DNA from: an uncultured Akkermansia sp.
GTDB taxonomy: Bacteria > Verrucomicrobiota > Verrucomicrobiia > Verrucomicrobiales > Akkermansiaceae
DNA: 6,237 bases
Reading direction: 5' to 3'
NCBI GenBank assembly: GCA_904501955.1
Contig: CAJGCY010000148.1
Span: 1 to 6,237, forward strand
Below, in pieces: positions 1-5,238 of this stretch. Every line of letters starts with the position of its first letter. The first letter of the stretch is position 1. Both the position numbers and the translations under genes were made by a program. The notes under the pieces were generated by a model that was not told the DNA's origin, searched no databases, and saw only the letters and a list, made by a program, of their open reading frames with translations.

Positions 1-368
1 AGCGAACGGCCTGCGAGGGCGTAGAAAGCGAAGACTCGAAGCCCCGAACCCCTGTATAGCAACAAAAAAGGAAATGGAACCCAGGGAACCTGTGGTGACA
101 TATAATGGCGAGGACCGTAGCGAAGCGAAGCTCCGAGCCGGGGTGGTACGTTTTTTCAAAGCATTTGTTTTGTGGGCAATACGGCAATTTATGCCACGCA
201 TTCTGTCACCACAGGTTCCCTGGGTTCCATTAAATTTCTTACCTTAACAGGGGTTCCGCGGCTTCGCCGCTCCACCCCTGCCTAACGTCCGTCGCCCTAA
301 AGGGCTCAAATTTAGGCTCCCGTCTTCGCTGCTGCGCAGCTACGCCGAGGCAGGCGCTTGCGCTCGCA
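1..368. repeat. Composite imperfect inverted-repeat block, continuing past the left edge
   Basis: Sequence 1-55 is an imperfect reverse complement of about 247-368. Matching pieces include GAACCCCTGT (46-55) with 247-256, CGAAGCC (37-43) with 260-266, AGCGAAGAC (27-35) with 322-330, GGCGTAG (18-24) just outside it, and a GC-rich outer piece at 1-17 with about 346-368. Indels separate the pieces. A further module at 107-146 (begins GGCGAGGACCGTAG, ends GGGGTGG) resembles the reverse complement of 272-296 (begins GGCGACGGACGTTAG, ends GGGGTGG). Small hairpins lie at 258-270 (GCGGC-TTC-GCCGC) and 294-305 (GCCCT-AA-AGGGC). I see no convincing gene, tRNA or CRISPR here. The block looks like copies of a palindromic intergenic repeat inserted in opposite orientations; that origin is inference. 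The left limit lies outside the window. Confidence 0.6.
73..231. repeat. 159-bp element bounded by a perfect 28-bp inverted repeat
   Basis: Bases 73-100 (starting AATGGAACCCAGGGAACC, ending GGTGACA) are the exact reverse complement of 204-231, with no mismatch over 28 bases. The 103-base centre is partly AT-rich and encodes nothing recognisable. The bases just outside (56-72 and 232-246) match only weakly, so the perfect arms stand out from the degenerate dyad around them. This is the form of a MITE or of a long-hairpin RNA. No duplicated target site is evident. On the minus strand the second arm is followed by TCCTTTTTTG, which resembles a terminator tail, but the loop is far longer than usual for a Rho-independent terminator. 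It lies downstream of the gene ending at 464. Confidence 0.65.
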
Positions 369-383
369 AATTATCCTCCTCCC

Positions 384-406
384 CCCCTTCAACTTTCGAT
401 TTATCG
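384..406 (+). repeat. Copy of a 23-bp dispersed repeat end
   Basis: This 23-mer begins CCCCTTCAACTTTCG and ends ATTTATCG. It differs by a single base from 5198-5220 and is also present in inverted form at 5065-5087 (19 or 20 of 23 bases identical, depending on the copy compared). Similarity to the right-hand copy stops after the final TCG, which suggests a true element boundary. Upstream of both plus-strand copies is a CAAAT followed by a C-rich run. It may be the right end of a second element occupying part of the left spacer, but no matching inverted left end is visible within 1-383. Confidence 0.55.
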
Positions 407-463
407 GGTTGTTGGCGAGCGGAAAGCGAGCGGGGGGAGACTTATTTGAGCGAGTTGAAAAAA

Positions 464-1375
464 TTACGGGGTTAACTTATTGAGTTTTTCCGCGAGTTCG
501 GGGGAGGCTTCACCGATGCGGTCAATCATGGTCGGTAGCCAGGGCTGCATGAAGTAGCCGATGAGGTGAATGCCGATAAAGATGGAGATGGCAGCCATGA
601 TAATGCCTGAGCCTGAGCGCTCGGTACGCTGTACGGGCAGGGTGGCGGCGCGGGCATCCCACAGGGTGATGCCGCGGCGGCGCAGCATGAAAAATGCCAC
701 CAGCATCATGATGACGTTGAAGGGGAAGAGGAAACAGCCCATACCCAACACCGCGACGCTGAAGCCACGAGACAATGCTCTGCCGAAGCTGAGTGGCGGC
801 ACGATGTCAAGCGAGATGAGGCGAATGCCCATGAGCTTTTTCCCCGGCGTGGTGCCGAAGCGGCTCAACAACAAGGCCTCAATAAGCAGCATCGGTAGCC
901 AAAATGTGGGGCCGGAGGGCAACAGATACTCGTTGAACGGTAGCTTGAACGCGTAAATAAGAGCCATTGCCAGAGTGGCGTACAGCGTGCAGTCCACCAT
1001 GCGCGCTACGAAGCGAGCCCAAGCGGGAGCGATTCTGATTTCACCTTCCGGCGTGTTGACCGTGCCCGTTTTGGGGTTGAAGCGGTAGAACTCATCCTCC
1101 GGCTGAGGATTGGTGCTCGGTACCGGTGGCAGCTCCGGAATAGGGGGCAATTGTTCTATTTGCTCATCCGTAGCAACCTGCCCCTTGCTGAGTGGTAACA
1201 ATTGTGCCGCGCAGTCCGCCAGGGCGGGGAGCTCTGCAAGGGGCATCCATTGCTCGCAGCCTTTGTGCCAAGCCTTCGTGTCCGGTGTGAGCTCGCCCAT
1301 CTGCACGCGCGAAATGATTTCCGGTACAGAGGCCGGGCCGTGTTTCTTTTTATCCTGTATCCAGTATATGCGCAT
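464..1375 (-). CDS. GYF_2-RDD family membrane protein
   Basis: A 303-residue integral membrane protein of unknown specific function. Residues 1-55 match the GYF_2 domain pattern: W5, G13-P14, G27, W36, G39 and W43 followed by PL. This small module is thought to bind peptides or proteins. A Pro-rich linker (about 77-92, PPIPELPPVP) leads to an RDD domain at about 117-255. There R121 and D128 sit at the start of the first helix, a GTTPGKKLMGIRL signature lies at 174-186, and LWD is at 238-240. Predicted membrane segments are about 128-146, 156-172, 205-228 and a fourth at 256-277 beyond the usual RDD core. The N-terminus has no signal peptide. It lies 17 bases downstream of the permease gene on the same strand and is probably cotranscribed. 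The start is an ATG that includes all of the GYF_2 domain; no Shine-Dalgarno sequence is visible. Some RDD proteins have been linked to ion transport, but nothing here identifies a substrate. Confidence 0.85.
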   Translation of the reverse strand: MRIYWIQDKKKHGPASVPEIISRVQMGELTPDTKAWHKGCEQWMPLAELPALADCAAQLLPLSKGQVATDEQIEQLPPIPELPPVPSTNPQPEDEFYRFNPKTGTVNTPEGEIRIAPAWARFVARMVDCTLYATLAMALIYAFKLPFNEYLLPSGPTFWLPMLLIEALLLSRFGTTPGKKLMGIRLISLDIVPPLSFGRALSRGFSVAVLGMGCFLFPFNVIMMLVAFFMLRRRGITLWDARAATLPVQRTERSGSGIIMAAISIFIGIHLIGYFMQPWLPTMIDRIGEASPELAEKLNKLTP

Positions 1376-1392
1376 GGTATCAATGATTTACA

Positions 1393-3267
1393 TCAATTGG
1401 AGCGGAGCGCTTTGGCGGGGTCTTGGCGAGAGACGAAGAACGCCGGCACGATGGAGGCGATGGTGACCATAATGAAGGCGGTGACGGCCTGCTTGGCAAA
1501 GACCGCCGGGTCATACACTGCAGGGAGGGTGATGCCGTGTGCCTGCATGGGGAAGGGGTCCATACCGATGCCGGCCAAGAATGCCTGAATCTCCAAGCGG
1601 TAGTAGAGCACCAGCAGGGCTAAGCCTATGCCGCAGATGGCGCCGGCAAAGCCGATGATGACACCCTGCCAGGCAAAGATGCCGATAATCTTGCCCGGCG
1701 TGGCACCCAGTGCTTGCAGCACGGCAATCTCGCGCTTGCGCTGCATGGACATGGTGAACATCACGGCCATGATGCAGAAACTGGCTATCAGCGTGATGAT
1801 GGACAGCACAAAGCTCATCATCACGCGCTCATTGGCGATGAGTTTGTACCATGTTTCCAGCGCGTCTTTCCACGGCATGAGCTTCCAAGCCGTGGGTTGC
1901 GTATGGGTGATGGCGGGTGTAGCCTGCGGTTCCGGGACGTCTGCCACGGTGTAATCCGTAGCGGTTGCTGCGGTGGAATCATCCGTGGCGGCTGCCTCGT
2001 TTTCCATTTGCATGTTGTCGTAACTCACTTCCTCTACGGGCGGGGGGGCATCATTTGTTTGGCTGCTGCGGTCGCGGCCATGCTTGCGAATGAGCGTGGA
2101 GAACAGCTCTTCAATGCCGGTGGAATCATGGGCATCTTTCAGGCGTACGCAAATACCCATGATGTGGTCACCATCATAACCGACGGATTCCTGCGCAATG
2201 TTGAGCGGCAGGTACAAATCCGGGCCGGGCATGTTTTCCGGTGTCTGGTAGATGCCGACAATCTCCAAATCCACAGGCACAACGAGCGCGCGCAGGTTCT
2301 CGAGCTCTTTGCCGTTTTCTTTATCGCGGTCAAGGGCGGCAATTTTGTCCAGCGTAGCGTTCCAGTTGGCGCGGTCATCTGCCGTAAGCGTAGTGCCACC
2401 GGCGAGAATGAAGTAGAGGTCCATGCAGTAGTCCGCCTCGCTGCGGCGCAGCTTACGGGCAATGGAACGCACGGCAACGGGCTCTTGCTCTGTGCTGAAC
2501 TTGGCCGCTACTTCTGCTAAGTTGGCCGCGGGCATGTCCACATAGGGCAGCAGGGCGAGCATGACTTCACGGTACTTGGCATCCGTCACTACGGTGCCGG
2601 CCTCCGTTGTCTCCGCGCCGTCGAACAGGCTCCTCAAGGCCGGCAAAAAGGCGGTGTTTGCCTGGGTGAGCATCTCGCCCTCCACCTTTTGCAGAATGTC
2701 TGCCATTTGTTCGATATTGCCACTGATGGGGGTGAGCGTTAACTTGTTCCCAATGCCGAGGTTAAGTTTTTCCGCCGTTTTGAAGGAGATGACGCATTTA
2801 TTGTCCATGCCGAGGTCAAATGTGCCACTCTTCACCATGGCGCGGAGCGGTGCCATTTGACCCTCATTATCGCATTCCACCGCGGAGAAGGTCATGGTCG
2901 TGCTCTTAAATGAGTCCGTCTGGGTGAAAGCCATACCCTCCAACTTCGGGTAAGCGGATTGCACATTGGGGTGTTTGCGCAAATCATTCGCTATGGCGTG
3001 CCAATCACAGTCAGCCTCCGTGATGGGCAGGGGAATTTGGCTGTAGGCTTCCTCAAGTGTGGCCGTGTAGTGCGGCTGCAGGGCGAAGCCTTTTTCTTCC
3101 ATCTCCTTTTGCAAACCTTCCATGACGGACAATACGACGATGAGCACCATTACTCCCAGTGCTACACCCCCAAGGCATATCAGGGTGATGATGGAGAACA
3201 TGGTGCGAAGGGGGTTCAGGTATCGAACCGCGAGCATCAGGCTGAGATTTCGTCTGAGTATTTTCAT
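1393..3267 (-). CDS. LolC/LolE-like ABC transporter permease with large insertions
   Basis: A 624-residue FtsX/MacB-fold permease resembling LolC/LolE, which extract lipoproteins from the inner membrane with the ATPase LolD. An N-terminal RYL motif and first membrane helix (about 24-49, with LGVMVLIVVLSVMEG) have the LolC/E form. The C-terminal part has three helices (about 483-505, 528-553, 590-611), the cytoplasmic QRKREIAVLQALGATPGKI loop after the first of these, and a terminal DPAKALRSN. The extracytoplasmic part is enlarged: about 145 extra residues between KLTLTPISG (to about 183) and VDLEIVGIYQT (332-342), plus a low-complexity acidic/Ala/Thr/Pro stretch at about 398-459 just before the second helix. 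The usual family length is about 400-420. The frame is open to a TTG at 3304-3306, but that codon lies in the preceding terminator stem. ATG 3265-3267 gives an N-terminus (MKILRRNLSLMLAVRYL) like that of LolC, so I chose it. No LolD gene is in the window. MacB-type export permease is the alternative. Confidence 0.85.
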   Translation of the reverse strand: MKILRRNLSLMLAVRYLNPLRTMFSIITLICLGGVALGVMVLIVVLSVMEGLQKEMEEKGFALQPHYTATLEEAYSQIPLPITEADCDWHAIANDLRKHPNVQSAYPKLEGMAFTQTDSFKSTTMTFSAVECDNEGQMAPLRAMVKSGTFDLGMDNKCVISFKTAEKLNLGIGNKLTLTPISGNIEQMADILQKVEGEMLTQANTAFLPALRSLFDGAETTEAGTVVTDAKYREVMLALLPYVDMPAANLAEVAAKFSTEQEPVAVRSIARKLRRSEADYCMDLYFILAGGTTLTADDRANWNATLDKIAALDRDKENGKELENLRALVVPVDLEIVGIYQTPENMPGPDLYLPLNIAQESVGYDGDHIMGICVRLKDAHDSTGIEELFSTLIRKHGRDRSSQTNDAPPPVEEVSYDNMQMENEAAATDDSTAATATDYTVADVPEPQATPAITHTQPTAWKLMPWKDALETWYKLIANERVMMSFVLSIITLIASFCIMAVMFTMSMQRKREIAVLQALGATPGKIIGIFAWQGVIIGFAGAICGIGLALLVLYYRLEIQAFLAGIGMDPFPMQAHGITLPAVYDPAVFAKQAVTAFIMVTIASIVPAFFVSRQDPAKALRSN

Positions 3268-3277
3268 GCGCAGAAGC

Positions 3278-3306
3278 AGTATCCCCCATATCTGAAAAAT
3301 ATTCAA
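3278..3306 (-). promoter_or_regulatory. Candidate sigma70-like promoter for the permease operon
   Basis: Reading the minus strand, TTGAAT (3306-3301) and GATACT (3283-3278) are separated by 17 bases; each matches the consensus hexamer at four positions. The -10 box ends 10 bases before the preferred ATG at 3267, so transcription from it would give an almost leaderless mRNA. It is the only reasonable candidate between the upstream terminator and the permease start. The match is weak and could be chance. Confidence 0.25.
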
Positions 3307-3340
3307 GCCTAAATACCGGCATACCCGGTATTCAGGCTTG
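3304..3340 (-). terminator. Rho-independent terminator after the coiled-coil gene pair
   Basis: Read on the minus strand, a 16-bp stem begins CAAGCCTGAATACCGG, has a 5-base loop (GTATG) and closes with the complementary arm ending GGCTTG. The one non-Watson-Crick position is a G-U wobble on the minus-strand RNA. On the plus strand the same position would be an A-C mismatch, which supports minus-strand use. The T-rich tract AATATTTTTC follows. It lies about 30 bases after the stop codon of the 3372-4550 gene and separates that unit from the permease operon. Confidence 0.8.
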
Positions 3341-3371
3341 GAAAATGAAGCTTTGCTGTGTAGCTGCTGCG

Positions 3372-4550
3372 TCAGATGGGCAGGTCACCGGTGGGGGCAT
3401 CCCACGTGGGAGTGGTGGCCGGTTCCGTCGGGTCAACGACGGGCCCTTCGGTAGAGATGCTCTCACCGGGCTTGCTGTTGATGACGGGAGCCCCGGGGGT
3501 GGGGTCATAGTCCGGCTCCTCCGCGGCGGGGCGACGCTTGGCGGTGCGCTGGGCTACGGGGCGTTTGGGGGCTTTTTCCCCGGCGTTGTCAATGGTGTTC
3601 AGGATGCTCATGTCCACCAAGTCTTCCAGCTCCAGTGCGTAGCGGGCAATGGTGGGAAAATCCTTGGTTACCACATCTTTCATCGCCCAAGTCACTTGGC
3701 CGGTGGGGGCACGGAAGGTGATGGTCTTCTTGGCCGTATCCACTCGGTGAATGATGGCACCTTGCATGGCATCAGCCTTGCGCTTGTGCACGGCATCACC
3801 GATGGGCAGCCCCGGCAGCTCGCTGAGCGCCTTGGCGCGGCAGTCCTTGTCCGTCGTGCGCAGGTTGTACAGGGCGGCATTGATGCCTTCCTTCGTGCGG
3901 GCAATGGAGGCATCCAGCGCGCTGAGCGCCTCATTTTCGCGTTGCAGGGCAATGCGGGCCTCTCTGATGGCATTTTCCGTTTCTTTAATCTCGCGTATCA
4001 GGGAGACACTCTTCGTTACGCGGGAATTACGGTTATTTTTGCCGCCACGCAGGGCTGTTAACTCCGCGGTCAAGCGGTCATGCTCGGCTTTTGCCTGCTC
4101 GTAGGGGGAGGGAACATCGTACTTCTCCATTTGGGTGTATATGAAGTAACCGCCACCTCCGATCAGGATGGCCAGTATGCCCAGCAGAATGGCATCCGTC
4201 CAGGCGGATTTCTCATTTCGGCGGGGTTCCGGGGCCGGCTCCTTGGTTACAGGCTTCTCGTCGGCTTTTTTCTCCTCCTTTGCCTCTGCGGGCTTCTCCT
4301 CGCTCGGCTCTTTGGCTTCTTGCTTGCTTTCCGGCTGTTTCGGGGCTTCCTCCGCCTCTTTTTTCTCGGGGGCAGGGGATTCCGTGGCGGGTTTCTCCGC
4401 CTCCGTAGGTGCACCGGCGGGCTTTTCAGCCTCTGCAGGAGCCGGTTGTGGCGTTTCTGCCGCTTTTTCCTCCTTTTCTGGCTGGGAGTCGTACACTACA
4501 TCTGCAAACTCGCGGTCTGCGGGGTCTGTATTTTTGGTGGAGATGCTCAT
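3372..4550 (-). CDS. Single-pass membrane protein with Pro/Glu/Lys-rich tail and coiled coil (unknown function)
   Basis: I do not recognise a named family. The 392-residue protein has a disordered N-terminal region (about 22-112) dominated by P, E, K and A, including the near-repeat EAEKPAGAPTEAEKPA. A single membrane helix follows (about 117-138, ILLGILAILIGGGGYFIY), then a probable coiled coil (about 150-226), then a compact, probably beta-rich stretch (about 255-302, with KKTITFRAPTGQVTW), and a Pro-rich disordered C-terminus (from about 325). Arg/Lys residues just before the helix (PRRNEK) suggest the tail is cytoplasmic and the coiled coil periplasmic. The arrangement recalls TonB/TolA-like or divisome bitopic proteins, but no diagnostic motif supports either. 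Its ATG overlaps the stop codon of the upstream lipoprotein gene (ATGA, 4547-4550), so translation is probably coupled. No Shine-Dalgarno sequence is seen. A strong terminator follows the gene. Confidence 0.75.
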   Translation of the reverse strand: MSISTKNTDPADREFADVVYDSQPEKEEKAAETPQPAPAEAEKPAGAPTEAEKPATESPAPEKKEAEEAPKQPESKQEAKEPSEEKPAEAKEEKKADEKPVTKEPAPEPRRNEKSAWTDAILLGILAILIGGGGYFIYTQMEKYDVPSPYEQAKAEHDRLTAELTALRGGKNNRNSRVTKSVSLIREIKETENAIREARIALQRENEALSALDASIARTKEGINAALYNLRTTDKDCRAKALSELPGLPIGDAVHKRKADAMQGAIIHRVDTAKKTITFRAPTGQVTWAMKDVVTKDFPTIARYALELEDLVDMSILNTIDNAGEKAPKRPVAQRTAKRRPAAEEPDYDPTPGAPVINSKPGESISTEGPVVDPTEPATTPTWDAPTGDLPI

Positions 4551-4945
4551 TTGCTGTTGCGTGCGTTTTTGATTTCTTCCTCAAAGATGGCGCGGAGCTC
4601 GGCGGTCGCCGCTTCCAAGTCAGCCTTTTGCAAGGTGAGTTTGCTGAGCTCTTTGCGACGTGCGATGCTGGCTTCGATGACGTCACCCTGTTCTTTTTTC
4701 AGTTTTTCCAGCTCTGCTTTGCGGGCGACGAGCGTTTCTTCCAATTTCTCCGGGTTGGATTCACCGGCAGTCTTGTTATCTTTCTTTTGTCTGTCGATTT
4801 CCTGTTGCAGTGCCTTGTTGTGTTCAAGTACTTTCTGCGTATATAACAGTTCCGTCTCCTCCTGATTACAGGCCACCATCAGCATGGCGGTGACGGTAAT
4901 CAGTCCGGTTTTCTTTAATGAGAGAATTTTCACAACGTCTATCAT
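4547..4945 (-). CDS. Small coiled-coil lipoprotein (unknown function)
   Basis: A 132-residue probable lipoprotein. The N-terminus has basic residues (K6, K11, K12), a hydrophobic stretch (LITVTAMLMVA) and a lipobox-like L-M-V-A-C with the lipidated cysteine at position 26; Met at -3 is less usual. After cleavage the mature protein starts CNQEE. Asn rather than Asp at +2 does not match the E. coli inner-membrane retention signal, but sorting rules differ among phyla. The rest is charged and helical, with likely coiled coils at about 29-57 and 66-128 broken by a Gly/Asn/Pro-containing segment (about 58-65). It overlaps the following membrane-protein gene by 4 bases; both encode coiled coils expected in the periplasm, so a complex is plausible but inferred. 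The start ATG fits the signal peptide; no good Shine-Dalgarno sequence precedes it. General resemblance to Lpp-like or OmpH-like helical proteins is structural only. Confidence 0.7.
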   Translation of the reverse strand: MIDVVKILSLKKTGLITVTAMLMVACNQEETELLYTQKVLEHNKALQQEIDRQKKDNKTAGESNPEKLEETLVARKAELEKLKKEQGDVIEASIARRKELSKLTLQKADLEAATAELRAIFEEEIKNARNSK

Positions 4946-5064
4946 GCGATATTAGTTAGCTTTCGTCAAGCAAGTTTTGCGTCACATCTCGCTATTTATG
5001 TGCTCATGACCCATCTTTTTGCCTCATGCACACTTCCGGCATGGCTACCAATTGTCAAGTATCC

Positions 5065-5220
5065 CGTTAAATCGGAATTTGAAGGGGCACAAAATCTATC
5101 GGAGCGTGGGACTTTAGTCCCACAAATACGTGCGGGGCTAATCCATATGAGGGACTAAAGTCCCTCGCTCCGAGTGAATGAATGTTACAAATCCCCACCC
5201 CTTCAACTTCCGATTTATCG
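5065..5220. repeat. MITE-like element with 23-bp terminal inverted repeats
   Basis: The left end 5065-5087 (core TAAATCGGAATTTGAAGGGG at 5068-5087) is the reverse complement of the right end 5198-5220, with 21 of 23 positions matching. The 156-bp interior encodes nothing and carries a second, nested inverted repeat. The right-end sequence recurs at 384-406, which shows the family is dispersed. A 7-bp direct repeat AGTATCC lies close outside (5058-5064 and 5232-5238) and could be a target duplication, but the right copy is 11 bases from the terminal repeat, so this is doubtful. The element occupies most of the 293-bp spacer between miaA and the lipoprotein gene; the remaining 4946-5064 shows no clear promoter. 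It would be transcribed as the miaA 3' region. Confidence 0.65.
5100..5172. repeat. Nested inverted repeat whose arms are themselves palindromes
   Basis: Arms 5100-5122 (CGGAGCG then TGGGACTTTAGTCCCA) and 5150-5172 (AGGGACTAAAGTCCCT then CGCTCCG) are reverse complements with two mismatches. Each arm also holds its own 7-bp hairpin: TGGGACT-TT-AGTCCCA at 5107-5122 and AGGGACT-AA-AGTCCCT at 5150-5165. The two mismatches of the long stem (5107 with 5165, 5122 with 5150) are exactly the outer base pairs of the local hairpins, where each is correctly paired. The 27-base centre is unremarkable. Neither strand shows a strong T tract after it, so it is not an obvious terminator. Confidence 0.75.
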
Positions 5221-5238
5221 ACCTCTTCGGGAGTATCC

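Noticed and set aside
74..247. Plus-strand frame of 57 codons starting at ATG 74, open upstream to the window edge
   Set aside because: It is built entirely from the inverted-repeat arms and their centre, has no ribosome-binding site, and matches no family I recognise; openness is probably a by-product of GC-rich repeat sequence.
1..460. CRISPR array or tandem repeats in the left spacer
   Set aside because: The repeats are inverted and irregularly spaced, with no constant direct-repeat/spacer pattern and no cas genes.
1714..2520. Long plus-strand frame (268 codons) antisense to the permease
   Set aside because: The permease frame has clear family motifs throughout its ends, and the antisense translation is rich in His, Arg and Cys with no domain; it is a shadow frame.
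3304..3306. TTG as the permease start, giving 637 residues
   Set aside because: The codon lies inside the terminator stem and adds 13 residues not seen in LolC/E-type N-termini; ATG at 3265-3267 fits better.
4080..4865. Plus-strand frame (261 codons) spanning both coiled-coil genes
   Set aside because: Its Leu/Phe/Gly/Ser-rich translation is what the reverse complement of Glu/Lys/Ala codons gives; the minus-strand pair has a lipobox, a membrane helix and ATGA coupling.
5053..5058. Perfect -35 hexamer TTGACA on the minus strand upstream of the lipoprotein gene
   Set aside because: No acceptable -10 hexamer occurs 16-18 bases downstream, so I do not call a promoter.
5100..5172. Stem structure as a miaA terminator or a tRNA
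   Set aside because: No proper T tract follows on the minus strand, and there is no cloverleaf or CCA-like arrangement; the nested palindrome reading fits better.
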